Shown: positions 53,101-60,419, counted from the stretch's first letter. The stretch: 64,000 nt of DNA from Prinia subflava (GCF_021018805.1 NC_086254.1:26659300-26723299); one strand, 5' to 3'. The notes: generated from the letters alone by a model not told the origin. A program made the numbers and translations.

Positions 53101-54819
53101 TGCAAGGCCTGGAGTAGGTTTCCAGAAGACCCCTCTTCCTTATTACAGAATTTGTTCCGACAGATCTGAAGTTCCCACAGCCAGAGATAGTGAAAAATAA
53201 ATAAATAAAAAGCAAAGCTGGTTTTCAGAAGGGACAAGATGATGTAGCTTCTTGTCCTGAATAATCCTCATGCCCTTTGATAAGGCCTGGTGTTAGCACA
53301 AGTACAATCACAAACAGTCCAGGTCCTGGCCCTAAGGAGACAGAAATGGGAAAAGAATAGTGACAGCAGACACTGAGAAGCACATTATAAGGGTCAAGGA
53401 GATCCTCCTAGAAGAGCTTCATCGATCATAACAGAGGGTCTGTAGTATCTTCTTACACTTCAGCAAGACGAAATCAAAAATTAAAAAGGGGGGAGGGGAG
53501 GAATTGCAGAGAGCTTCTGGGGAGACATTTCTTTCAATCCCCCTGAAAAACAGCTTCCCTCCATTCCCACGTCGTGAGCCCTCAGTCCCAGCCTTCACAC
53601 TGCCCCCCTACAAGCCTCTCAACACGAAGGGGGGAATATTCCCCGGCAGCTCCGGGGGTGGGCGGGTGGGAGAAGGCGCTGTGCAAGGTGGGGTGTTGTG
53701 GCCTGAATTCCCCCCCTTCCCGGGACCCGGCGTTGTGACAACCCCCCCTTGAGGGCAGAGGAGGAATGGGAGGTGTTGGATGCCCCCTCCAAGCCCCTGG
53801 AACAAGGGAGGGGGCGCGGGGGGATTTATCAAGGCAGGCAGATATGGGGGGGAAGCATTTTGAGGGACTTCCTCCCCTTGAAATCCCCCCTCGCTTCCTC
53901 CTCTACAGGAAATAGGTGTCATGATTAATAACACCCCCTTCCACTTCAGTAACAGCGAAGGGGGAGGGGAAGGAGCATTTACACAGACAGCTAAGGCGGC
54001 ATTATCAAGAGGGAATCCCCCCATAACCTCCACCCCTGGAAAGGGAAGGGGAGCAATCACAGGCGGCATGGGAGGCACAGCCATGACCAAGGGGGTGGGC
54101 TCTGCCTCCTTCAGTCCCCGAGATTAACAGAGCCCTTTTACACTCCGGCAACAAGGGCAGGAAAAGCCGAGGGGACCGGCAGAGTCACGGACGGGCACTG
54201 CCGGCTCCTTCTGCGGGGCGGCTGCCCCCACACATGATCCAACACCCTCGAGTAAGCACAGGCGAGGAGGGAAAATAAAGGGGAGGGAGCAGAGGCGCGG
54301 ATACACACCGAGGGGGCATGATGAGGGGAGGCTCTCCCCCGTATGATCGATACCACCCTTTGCACTCCCGCTCCTGCCACAACGAGAAGGAGGAGAGAGG
54401 GAAAAGGGGGGAAAGCAGTGAGGGAAGGAGGCAGCGGGAGCTGGGGAGTGGGGGGAGGGGAGGGCCCCTCTCCCTCAGAGCCCCCCACCCCTGCCCACGT
54501 TACCTGCTTTTGTGATCTCTGGGGCACTCAGTCCCATCTTGCTGCCGCTGCTGCTCTCTGTTTGGGCATTAGCATTGCCTCCTACTACTACTCCTCCAGG
54601 GCTGGGGCTAGGGCTGCTGCTGCTACTGCTGCTGCTCACAACATGGTTCCCCAGCAGCCCCCCAGCGGCCCTCAGGGGCTCCTGCGCCTTGTGGTGCTGG
54701 TGGTGGTGGCCGGAGGCCGCCAGCTGGGACTCCAGGGAGCCCACCAGGTCGCTCACCACCTTCTCATCCACCTCCGTGTTCAGGAAAACCTCATCCAGCA
54801 GATCCGAGCCCGCCGCCAT
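19946..54819 (-). CDS. TAF4: TAF4, TFIID subunit 4 (whole gene, 16 coding exons)
   Basis: TAF4 is a core TFIID subunit. In the nucleus it pairs with TAF12 through a histone fold, scaffolds TFIID and receives signals from activators such as Sp1 and CREB (known for the family). The coding exons are 54504-54819, 51468-52556, 33979-34145, 33105-33224, 31328-31447, 30477-30599, 29684-29773, 28394-28648, 28047-28191, 27441-27555, 26647-26816, 25914-26044, 25145-25270, 23689-23745, 23488-23607 and 19946-20113. They join in phase to 3,312 nt, or 1,103 residues, close to human TAF4 (about 1,085). Residues 1-604 are Q/S/T/A/P-rich, about 605-700 form the TAFH/NHR1 domain, and about 848-1103 form the C-terminal TAF4 domain. 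All introns are GT-AG except intron 13 (GC-AG). The paralogue TAF4B is unlikely, because the start MAAGSDLLDEVF and the overall sequence follow TAF4. Confidence 0.97.
20114..23487 (-). other. TAF4: TAF4 intron 15
   Basis: A 3.4-kb intron, mostly AT-rich and without recognised coding exons. It contains an isolated GC/CpG-rich patch at 20735-20885 (listed separately) and a poly-T run near 20989. Confidence 0.9.
20735..20885. promoter_or_regulatory. Isolated CpG-rich patch inside the last TAF4 intron
   Basis: About 150 bp with many CpGs (GCGCGCAGGGCCC, GAGCGCTCGGACCGG) and Sp1-like GGGCGGGG sit in otherwise AT-rich intron DNA, directly after a GA-rich tract. On the plus strand it ends with CTGACAG followed by gtgatt, a plausible splice donor. 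It could be a small intragenic promoter for an antisense transcript, or an inserted GC-rich fragment. Neither is proven. Confidence 0.3.
23488..23607 (-). CDS. TAF4: TAF4 exon 15 (residues 1009-1048), nuclear localisation signal
   Basis: The exon encodes MQQQELAQMRQRDANLTALA, then AIGPRKKRKVD and a Gly/Ser tail. PRKKRKV at about residues 1032-1038 is a monopartite basic nuclear localisation signal of the SV40 large-T type. The acceptor is gcacacacag and the donor GAG followed by gtacag; phase 0-0. Confidence 0.95.
23689..23745 (-). CDS. TAF4: TAF4 exon 14 (residues 990-1008)
   Basis: A 57-nt, phase 0-0 micro-exon encoding SRSRQEDPEQLRLKQKAKE, identical to the known TAF4 segment as I recall it. 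The acceptor is atcaacacag and the donor GAG followed by gtgagt. The following intron is only 81 nt. Confidence 0.95.
23746..25144 (-). other. TAF4: TAF4 intron 13 (GC-AG)
   Basis: A 1,399-nt intron starting gcaagt and ending aacacag on the minus strand. It carries a CR1 fragment in its middle and otherwise AT-rich unique DNA. Confidence 0.92.
24293..24556 (-). mobile_element. CR1-like LINE 3' fragment in intron 13
   Basis: The reverse orientation of a CR1 3' end shows several landmarks in order: AAATCATTTAGATTAGAAAAG, GTCCAACTACTTCCCCAGC, CACTAAACCATGCCCCC, GGGCAGCCTGTTCCAGGG, CTAAACCTCCCCTGATGC and CATCCTGTC. It is about 260 bp with scattered substitutions, so an old, 5'-truncated copy. 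Confidence 0.85.
25145..25270 (-). CDS. TAF4: TAF4 exon 13 (residues 948-989), ends at a GC donor
   Basis: A 126-nt exon encoding DDERYEQASDVRAQLKFFEQ, LDQIEKQRKDEQEREILMRA and AK, a charged helix. The acceptor is gtattttcag. The exon must end AAAG followed by gcaagt, because the next TAF4 residues (SRSRQED) start cleanly at the exon 14 acceptor. The intron is therefore GC-AG, with an otherwise consensus donor. Confidence 0.95.
25914..26044 (-). CDS. TAF4: TAF4 exon 12 (residues 904-947), histone-fold helices
   Basis: The exon encodes GKKHGITEIHPDVVSYVSHA and TQQRLQNLVEKLSETAQQRN. These are the histone-fold-like alpha2/alpha3 helices of TAF4. The acceptor is gattgtag and the donor TACAAG followed by gtaact; phase 1 in, phase 0 out. 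Confidence 0.96.
26647..26816 (-). CDS. TAF4: TAF4 exon 11 (residues 847-903), start of the TAF4 C-terminal domain
   Basis: The exon encodes RDDDDINDVASMAGVNLSEE, SARILATNSELVGTLTRSCK and DETFLFPAPLQRRILEI. This is the first part of the conserved C-terminal TAF4 domain (histone-fold region that binds TAF12). Human has LLQ where this reads LFP, from memory. The acceptor is cctttaag and the donor AATAG followed by gtatgt. Confidence 0.96.
27441..27555 (-). CDS. TAF4: TAF4 exon 10 (residues 809-846)
   Basis: The exon encodes VPVVKPAVLPGNKAIATVST, QVAAAQKNKLKEPGGGSF and the start of an Arg codon. It is the basic linker just before the C-terminal domain. The acceptor is cttcttgcag and the donor TTTTAG followed by gtgagg; phase 1 in, phase 2 out. 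Confidence 0.94.
27830..28012 (-). mobile_element. CR1-like LINE 3' fragment in intron 9
   Basis: The sequence starts CACAGAACCACAGAATGG and continues GGGTTGGAAGGGACCTTGAA, GACCAGGTTGCTCCAAGCC and CCTGGCCTTGAACACTTCC. This is a typical CR1 3' end in reverse orientation, truncated near 28010, only about 35 bp from exon 9. Confidence 0.88.
28047..28191 (-). CDS. TAF4: TAF4 exon 9 (residues 761-808)
   Basis: The exon encodes VIQQSQKAGALIRPPQVTLT, then QTPMVALRQPHSRIMLTTPQ and IQLNQLQT. It matches the TAF4 linker between TAFH and the C-terminal domain. The acceptor is tatttgcag. The donor is ACAG followed by gtaaga, phase 1 out. Confidence 0.94.
28394..28648 (-). CDS. TAF4: TAF4 exon 8 (residues 676-760), end of TAFH and Q-rich linker
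   Basis: The exon begins with RSLPALRQLTPDSAAFIQQS, closing the TAFH domain. A Gln run, an SSSVQRTAGKATATVTSTLQ segment and SLTQPTQVGVSKQGQ follow. The acceptor is ccttttccag-like and the donor is CTG followed by gtacgt. It is 255 nt, phase 0-0. Confidence 0.95.
28649..29683 (-). other. TAF4: TAF4 intron 7
   Basis: A 1.0-kb AT-rich intron in which I see no exon, repeat or regulatory motif of note. Confidence 0.85.
29684..29773 (-). CDS. TAF4: TAF4 exon 7 (residues 646-675), TAFH domain
   Basis: A 90-nt, phase 0-0 exon encoding DGKIEPEDFTSRLYRELNSS and PQPYLVPFLK, the middle helices of the TAFH domain. The acceptor is gttttgaag and the donor AAG followed by gtaact. Confidence 0.96.
30477..30599 (-). 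CDS. TAF4: TAF4 exon 6 (residues 605-645), first part of TAFH domain
   Basis: The exon encodes ETMENVKKCKNFLSTLIKLA, then SSGKQSTETAANVKELVQNLL. This is the start of the TAFH (NHR1) domain, a helical module that binds short hydrophobic motifs of transcription factors and E-proteins. It is practically identical to mammalian TAF4. The acceptor is ctgtccaag and the donor CTG followed by gtaaga; phase 0-0. Confidence 0.96.
31328..31447 (-). CDS. TAF4: TAF4 exon 5 (residues 565-604)
   Basis: A 120-nt, phase 0-0 exon encoding PQIVLGGTAQTTTLGTATAV and a Thr-rich end, matching the TAF4 segment just before the TAFH domain. The acceptor is ctctgcag and the donor ACA followed by gtaaga. Confidence 0.94.
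31448..33104 (-). other. TAF4: TAF4 intron 4
   Basis: A 1.66-kb intron. It contains the CTCF-like site at its 3' end (minus strand) and AT-rich unique DNA elsewhere. Open frames in it have no recognisable homology. Confidence 0.85.
31607..31624 (+). promoter_or_regulatory. Candidate CTCF binding site in intron 4
   Basis: GGCCACCAGGTGGCACTA matches the CTCF core GGCCACCAGGGGGCGCTA at 16 of 18 positions, including the invariant CCACCAG and GGC parts. It lies in TAF4 intron 4. Binding is an inference. Confidence 0.4.
33105..33224 (-). CDS. TAF4: TAF4 exon 4 (residues 525-564)
   Basis: A 120-nt, phase 0-0 exon encoding APGTPIIARQVTPTTIIKQV and a Gln/Thr-rich tail ending in RPPVVQ. The acceptor is cttgcccag and the donor CAA followed by gtgagt. 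It is part of the glutamine-rich activator-binding region. Confidence 0.94.
33605..33828 (+). mobile_element. CR1-like LINE 3' fragment in intron 3
   Basis: The forward-oriented CR1 3' end shows AGGCTGCCCAGAGAGGTGTG, CCAGGTTGGGATGGGGCTTG, AACCTGGTCTAGTGGAAGG, and ends with the tail TTCTGAGATTCTATGA. It makes up nearly a third of the 754-bp intron and is antisense to TAF4. Confidence 0.9.
33979..34145 (-). CDS. TAF4: TAF4 exon 3 (residues 469-524)
   Basis: The exon encodes MVLVRSENGQLLMIPQQALA followed by a Gln/Ala/His-rich stretch and RPATPTSAPPVQISTVQ, matching TAF4 closely. The acceptor is tgttttgcag (phase 1 in). The donor is CAG followed by gtcagt, phase 0 out. Confidence 0.95.
38767..39232 (+). 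repeat. 33-bp minisatellite, about 14 copies
   Basis: Tandem units read CCCAGTGTCACCTCTCAGG followed by a variable ATAACACTCC, AGAACGCTCC or GCAATGCTCC and an ATAT or ACAT link. I count about 14 units over 465 bp. Because 33 is a multiple of three, frames stay open (Ile-Pro-Val-Ser-Pro-Leu-Arg repeated on the plus strand); this is not a coding signal. Variant subtypes alternate, suggesting expansion of multi-unit blocks. Confidence 0.95.
40837..40872 (+). repeat. Three-copy 12-bp tandem repeat
   Basis: GTGCTTAGAATT, GTGCTTAGAATC and GTGCTTAGAATC lie head to tail in TAF4 intron 2. Confidence 0.85.
45283..45338 (+). repeat. Two-copy 36-bp direct repeat
   Basis: TATGTGTTTCTCTTCAGTAT at 45283 recurs as TATGTGTTTCTTTTCAGTAT at 45319 with one mismatch. 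Short TTCAGTAT repeats lie between them. It is a simple tandem duplication in intron 2. Confidence 0.8.
50441..50480 (+). repeat. Two-copy 20-bp tandem duplication
   Basis: GTATTTTACTAAGACCACTT is immediately followed by the same 20-mer with one change (final CT). The near identity suggests a recent slippage or duplication event. Confidence 0.9.
51468..52556 (-). CDS. TAF4: TAF4 exon 2 (residues 106-468), Q/S/T/A-rich activator region
   Basis: A 1,089-nt exon with acceptor gttttgcag and donor CCACCAG followed by gtaagt, phase 1 on both sides. It encodes a low-complexity Ala/Ser/Thr/Val region with conserved TAF4 landmarks: LNGSNVVMNSHH, LVNNGPG, KSESPKTIVQA, and near the end SGIRATLTPTVLAPRLPQPP. 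Such regions of TAF4 contact activators. As I recall, this region is fused with exon 1 in human, so the 1.9-kb intron before it may be a structural difference. The first 25 bases are echoed several times inside intron 1. Confidence 0.95.
52557..54503 (-). other. TAF4: TAF4 intron 1, GC-rich, with decayed exon 2-start copies
   Basis: A 1.95-kb intron between gtaacg and gttttgcag. The exon-1-proximal half is C/G-rich with poly-C and poly-G runs. It carries a series of short modules resembling the acceptor and first 25 bases of exon 2, listed in the next feature. The exon-2-proximal half is ordinary mixed DNA. Confidence 0.9.
53721..54387 (-). repeat. Degenerate tandem copies of the exon 2 5' end in intron 1
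   Basis: Read on the minus strand, exon 2 starts after a CTCGTTGTTG...GCAG acceptor and runs GGAGTGCAGG then GGGGTGTTATTAATCATAAC. Similar modules occur at 53721-53765 (ending AACGCCGGGTCCC against exon AACACCAGGTCCC), 53915-53960 (23 of 24 bases identical over the GTGTTATTAATCAT core), 54116-54160, 54233-54272 and 54341-54387. The last keeps the acceptor AG and the exon frame (GAGVQRVVSII against GAGGVQGGVIN). Spacings of about 105-200 bp suggest old tandem duplication with a unit near 100 bp. Alignments were made by eye. Confidence 0.6.
54504..54819 (-). CDS. TAF4: TAF4 exon 1 (residues 1-105)
   Basis: The exon begins with MAAGSDLLDEVFLNTEVDEK, almost the known TAF4 N-terminus. It continues with a His-rich patch (GHHHQHHK), the LLGNHVVS motif, an eight-serine run and a Gly/Val stretch. 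The start codon lies inside AAGATGGCGGC, so the start is firm. The donor is AAAGCAG followed by gtaacg, phase 1. The bird segment lacks most of the long Pro/Ala tracts found in human exon 1. Confidence 0.95.
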
Positions 54820-54823
54820 CTTT
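54813..54823 (-). promoter_or_regulatory. TAF4: YY1-type motif spanning the TAF4 start codon
   Basis: The minus strand reads AAGATGGCGGC exactly across the initiator ATG. This is the YY1 consensus commonly found just downstream of transcription starts in CpG-island promoters. It implies a short 5' UTR and also gives a fair initiation context. Confidence 0.6.
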
Positions 54824-54923
54824 TTTTCGGAGGGTTCCTGTGAGCGCTCCCTCCTCCCCCCCCTCCCCTCTCACGGCTCCCTCCTCCCCCCGCCCCGCTC
54901 ACAGTCGGCCCCCCCGCCCAACC

Positions 54924-54933
54924 GCGCACGCGC
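54924..54933. promoter_or_regulatory. TAF4: NRF1-like palindromic site
   Basis: GCGCACGCGC matches the NRF1 consensus GCGCATGCGC except for one base. It lies about 105 bp upstream of the TAF4 start codon, in the likely core promoter. Confidence 0.45.
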
Positions 54934-54983
54934 GAGCGCCCGGCCCGCACATCACCGGCCGAGCAGGGATTCCGCCCGCCGCT

Positions 54984-55010
54984 GATTGGCCGGCGCCCGC
55001 GCTATAAAAG
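54984..55010 (+). promoter_or_regulatory. CCAAT box and plus-strand TATA box (divergent core promoter)
   Basis: GATTGGCC at 54984-54991 is an NF-Y site (CCAAT on the minus strand). TATAAAAG at 55003-55010 is a textbook TATA box oriented to the plus strand, away from TAF4. It predicts a start near 55033-55040. No clear coding gene follows on the plus strand, so a divergent non-coding transcript is the likeliest product, if any. Confidence 0.5.
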
Positions 55011-55975
55011 GCCGTGCAAATGGCTGCGAACGCTTAGTTGGGAGTCGGGCGGCGGCGGCGGCCCCCCGGCGGCCGCGGGCGGGCGGGGGCTGCGGCCCTT
55101 CGGTGCGGCCGCGCCGCGGGTGCGGGGGGTTCGGGAGCCCCGCGGGGCGGTGGGGGCGGCCGCGGCCGCCGGCGGCTCTTTGTCTGCCTCGGCCCAAAAT
55201 GGCTGCATGTTTTCCCTGCTGCTCCCTGCGTCCGGGTCTCCCCCGCCGGCGCGAGTCTGAAGGGCGCCCCGCACCTGTGCCAGCTGCGTGTAACTGATCC
55301 ACCGGCGGGGCGGGCGGGGCACACGCCCAGCCCCGGGCGGGGGCAGCGGGCGAGGAGGAGCCCCCGCGCCTGCCTCCCTCCCGCTGCCGCTGGCGGGGCG
55401 AGCCGGGGGCTGCAGCCCCTCGGTGCGGCCGGGCCGCGGGGGCGGGCGCCGGGCGCGGTCTGACTCAGCACGGCCGGGGCCAGCTCCAGGAACGCGCGCC
55501 CGGCTGCGAGCCCAGCGCCGGGAAGGGAAAAGGAAGAAGAGAGAGAGAGGGGAGGCGGGGGGGAAAAGAGAGGGAGACGGCAATTTTGAACGGTCCAGTC
55601 GCAGCTGCGAGCCGGCACGGCGGGGCGATCCCCGCCCGTGTGTCAGCCCGCGTTACACCCCCGCCGCCGCTTAACCCTTGGGGGAGAGCCGCGCTCCGCA
55701 GCGGCGCTCGGCGGGGAGCGCAGCCCCGGCCCGGCCCGCGGGGCTCGGCCGGCGCTGGCTGCAGGTGGACATGATCGCTCACAGGAGGCAGCTGCACTTT
55801 GACCTTGTTGTGCAACCATCATAAAGGAAGTAAATAACATAAAAATACAACCCGCCTTTCAATAAATGCGCTCTTCTGCCAGGCGCTGTTTCCCCAGAAA
55901 GCTGAATTGCTGGAACGGTATTAGCAGATGCAGTTGGTACAATATTATCAGATGGTACGATTTATCTTTCACAGA

Positions 55976-56155
55976 ATAAAATCATAGACTCATCAAGGTT
56001 GGAAGAGACCTTTAAGATTAAGTCTAACCGCACTACCACTGTAACCCCTAAACCACTAAATCACATCACCCACTGCCAGGTCCAGATGCCTCTTAAACAC
56101 TTCCAGGGGTGGTGACTCCACCAGCTCTCCAGGCAACTTATTCCAATGCCTGATT
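55976..56155 (-). mobile_element. CR1-like LINE 3' fragment
   Basis: The reverse orientation of a CR1 3' end shows AAGGTTGGAAGAGACCTTTA, CCCCTAAACCACTAAATCAC, CCTCTTAAACACTTCCAGG and GGTGGTGACTCCACCAGC. It lies about 190 bp outside the CpG island edge. Confidence 0.85.
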
Positions 56156-59100
56156 TAACTTAACTTTCAAGTTTTAAGGGGTAGCAAGCTTAAAATAGCA
56201 CCTCTTATACCAGGATTTCAAAATAAGCTTTGCTCTTATGTTTTGGGAATGGGTGGCATTAGAGGCTGGAACTCTGTTGTAGTGGGATGGGCTCAGCACC
56301 TGCTGGTTGGTGATTCTGGGGAACTGACTGGCCTCAAAGCTGCTGCTGGAAGCTGGTGGAGACCTGGAAGAACAAGAGCCATGAGTTATCTGTGAAAAGG
56401 GGATAACTTTAAATATGTCCAAGTTTTCTCTACATAGGGTTGCCCAGATGTGGGTGTCAACACTTCCCCCATCACATATTTGTGGTGATCACTTAACTTG
56501 TAGTACTCTAACCTGAGTTAAATTGATCTGCTTTGACCCCATGAGCAATGTGAACAGTGCTGAAGTACTGTCTGTTCTCACCCTGTCCCCAAATATGCAA
56601 ACATACAAGGGAGAAGCTGTTTGCCAAAAATTCACATAAAAACGGATACATATGTGCTTTTTACATACAGGCCCCAAATAATAATGCAAGTACCTTTAAA
56701 TCAAAAATCCAGAAATTCAGCTCCAGTGAGGGATGTTACTCTTCTAGTTCCTATGTCTTCTTCTCATCTGCAGTAGACTTTGGCTGATAACTAAAAATTA
56801 CAATGTTAAGCCTTTCCCAATGCTCCGCTCACTTACCCCCATGGCATCACCCTGAGAGACTGCCTACATCCTCTGAGTTTTATATTAATATTTTATTCTG
56901 GTACTCAAATGCTTTCCTCAGTCATCAGTTGAAACTCAAGGGTGAGCAAGAAACTGCCCTTTTCATCTGGATGAATTTTAACAACCATTTTATCAATTTT
57001 TGACAAATTACAGTGCTGCAAAGTAGTTGTGATTTTACAGACATCACTGTAGGTCACATTGCCCCTTTCTTACAAGACAGAAATGCTGCTTTGAGCAGGG
57101 CAGTCCCAGCCTCTTCGCTGCTGCCACAGTCGAGCACGTTGCTAGTTTTAGCTATAGTGAAATTCTATAAGCAACATACCAAAGAACTCTCTGGAATAGA
57201 AGCCTGGTCACATTCCCTACCCAGCAGAAGAGTTAATCAGCTGCCCCAATGATTTATTAAGGGTAAAAAAGCTTGACTTAAGCTAAGCCAGCCTAAAGGT
57301 GCAGAGTGGGTGAAATACTTTCTGTGATGGCATCTAGCCAGGGTACAGCCCTGTGAGGAACAAGGGAGGAAGAGATGGAGGATGTTATCAGGGGGCAGCA
57401 GCAGTCAGCGTGAAGGGGCAGAGCAGCCTGCATTCTTCCTCTGCTCACATTCTAGGACAGCTTGAATGTAGTTTACAGATGCCTACAAAACTAGAAATAA
57501 AAACCTCGAAATCTTCACGTCCTCATTCTAACACTCTCTTTAGTGTACCATATGGCACATCTACCATATTAGGTAAACAACTTTACAAAATTACAAGAGC
57601 AACTGAGATTCATTACAACTTGTGCATTATAAGTGTGTAGGATTCATTACTGAATAATTTATCTTTTCTTACACTCTGTCTCTTGTTTGATGTTGGAAGT
57701 AAGTTTCTAGACTGAATTCTTCAGGACAGGGATTCCAGTTCCTCTGTGCTGCCCTACTCCATTTAAAATGATACAAAAAGAGCAACTTGCACAGAAATTC
57801 TAGTAATGGAGTACAGGTAATTATTAGTGTTGGTGTAGAAATAGGCAGACTCAATATACAGTGAATGTTGTGAACTTCACCCATCAGCACCCATCAGTTA
57901 CATCAAAAGATCCTTGACATTACAGACATATATGGGTTCTCTGTGTGTCAAAGAGCAGAAGCTAGCAGGAGCTATCCAGGAAAAAATTAGTTTCTTCAAC
58001 CTCCTTCCTTTATATTATTATTATATATTATTATTATATATTATTATTTAAAATATTTATTTTACCCTCTAGATCTACAATGTCGATCATGACACAGAGA
58101 CTGTCTCAGGTAATGCCATTCTCCTTCTGTTTGTTTTCTAAAAATGAAGTTAGTCTAGAACTCATTACAGAAACATCTGACAGAGGTATGGATTGGGGTG
58201 ACAAGGGTTATCGTTTAAAACCCTTCAAGGCTTTACAGCATAAAAGAGCTGTGGAAAACTCTTTCCTTCCCAACTGCTCTTCATCTGGCTCATCATGCTT
58301 GTTCCTGGCAAGATAGGAAGTATCAATACCCAGACCCATCTGTAAGGGAATTCCTAAGGAACTTTGCTCATGGGAGAAAATGCAAGTTTCTAACCACACA
58401 GCCCACCAGCTAACAGAGATTTCTAAAGCAAATCTTCTGGAGGGGATTACTAGCAAATGTCCAGAATTCTGTGTGTGGAAGAGACAAGCAGCAGGGATGT
58501 CAGCAAAGATTTGTGTTTTATCTGTTCTGAAAAATCTCTTGTGTAAGCCTACACAATTCGTGTGAAAAAGAAAAATACTATTAGAAGATTAGAGGTCCTT
58601 CTGGTCACTACAACTAGCTTCAGTAATTTCACATATTTTGAATTTAGCAAATTATTAGAACTGTCTGGGCCAAATGAAAATGCTTTCCGCTGTAAGCAAA
58701 TTAAAGGACTTTTGGAAAATTGAATCACTATTTCCAAGACAGAATATGTCAAGAAAATGTGCCTACTGATGGGTCTCATTACTGGAAATCCAATTTGCAC
58801 ATTTTACAGCCAGGATTTGTTAGAATATGTTTGAAATATTTCTTTTTAGTGAGAGGTGACTTGGGCAGGTTTTGCTTCAATTTTTCTGTGAGTCTTTGTT
58901 GAGCAAAATATGATCCTGTCAGGGATGTTATCAACAATATATATCCTCAGACAACCTAATGGCACATGATACCATGGATACTCCAGTAATGGATTCCTGC
59001 CCTCTTTTGATTTAGACCTGAACACATTTAACAATTGACCAGCTGTGGCAATCAGTGTTATCCTCCTTCTTTATATGCTTCCCTCCACTCACTGGCCTTC

Positions 59101-60300
59101 CAAAATACATAAATAAAAATAAGTGAAAGAACTATAGATGAATCTTGAATCTTCATCTTGTTTGTTCTTGGTCATTACCAAGAACAGGTACAGCCAATGC
59201 CACCTCAGCTTTGAAACAGCAGTTGCTGTAGATGAAAACATTTGTCCTATTTCATATCACAATGCCTTGAGACTGTAACTTACAGGAGCAGAGCTGGACA
59301 GACTCTTTATCTAAATCATTCAGTAGCCCCATGGTTCCTCTCTTTTAAGATAGAGGAGTTATTTCAAAAGAAGATTCTGTGTGTGCCTGAATACACAGTT
59401 CTTAGCTCAACAATATCAAATAAAACTAGCAGGCTGTAAAGTTGGTGAAACTTTCAGCATATGTTCAATGCATAGGGCAAAATCCAGATTCTTTTACATT
59501 TGAACTGGAAGAATGATTACGTGTGCAAGCAGTTCTGAAAGTCATCTTTAGATGACAAAAATGGCTAAATCGTTTTCCCTACTCCTTCTCTAGTTCACAG
59601 TCTGTCAAATGCTCTAACCAAGCCTTAGGAAACAATAGAATTCCTGACTAACCTTAGAGAGATTATAAAGAAAACAGACACAAAGGACATGGAACTGGAA
59701 AGGCAGTGTAGACAGAAGAGGTATGGAAACATCATCACTTACAGAAAAAAATGAAAGCAGTCTAGTATAGGAGGTTTGTTTTGGTTGTAATGAAATGAGA
59801 TTTTATCTAAACTTTTCGTGGATTTGGAATGCAAAAAGTATGTAAGGAAGATTTTGCCGAGTTTTTGTTTTGGCTTTTTTTAATGACTCCTCTGTAATAA
59901 CTGATTAAAATAAATCATGCCAGAGCTTCCTTATTGAGCTGTCTCAGACTTAATGAAAACACAGCTAGAAAGACTATTAGACAAGTTTATTTTTTTTCTG
60001 GATTCTCTAGCAATCTAAATAGTTAGAGATATGATTCCAGACTATAGGTTACTTTCTTATGCTACCTAAAATATATTTGCACTAATAGAGACGGTTCTGG
60101 AATTGCCCCTATTCCTTTAATAAGCTTTTGCCCATTTTGGAAAATGCAAACAAATCAAATAACTCAGTTAAATATGAGATGTACTCCTATAGTTGCCTGA
60201 AGAAATTAAGCATGTTTTGAAGCAAGTCAGACAAAGCTTTTATCTCTTAAAAGACAAGATGGCAAAACTTCCAGCCCAAAGGAAATGACACACCCAGATG
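56156..60300. other. Upstream intergenic DNA, no gene recognised
   Basis: AT-rich unique DNA with short open frames only and no domain or phased splice pair that I can support. A low-complexity (ATT)n/TATTATTA run lies at about 58010-58070. The next known vertebrate gene on this side (LSM14B in mammals, from memory) is not seen in the window. Confidence 0.5.
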
Positions 60301-60419
60301 GAGGGCCAAGGGAGTTATGTTAAGTTGTTCTTTACTGTTACCTACCTTTGTTTGTATGGGGCATCTTGCAGTACAACTCCAATACCACACAGGTATAACA
60401 AAATTGCTGTCACTATTCT

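Larger units (their letters stand above)
54480..55790. promoter_or_regulatory. TAF4: CpG-island promoter of TAF4
   Basis: A very GC- and CpG-rich block covers TAF4 exon 1 and about 1 kb upstream. It ends sharply near 55790, where AT-rich DNA begins. Such islands are typical for housekeeping genes such as TFIID subunits. Motifs seen are YY1-like (at the start codon), NRF1-like GCGCACGCGC (54924-54933), inverted CCAAT (54985-54989) and a bZIP-type TGACTCAGCA (55461-55470). The long open frames inside it on both strands are GC-rich artefacts. Confidence 0.85.

Noticed and set aside
53608..54527. Pro/Ser-rich minus-strand open frames in TAF4 intron 1
   Set aside because: They lie between a good donor and acceptor that join in phase to give TAF4. 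The C-rich composition explains the openness. The short exon-2-like modules inside are reported separately.
54952..55815. Long Arg/Pro/Ala-rich open frames on both strands of the CpG island
   Set aside because: High GC content removes stop codons. Frames overlap on both strands, and none has a domain or conserved start; they are promoter-island artefacts.
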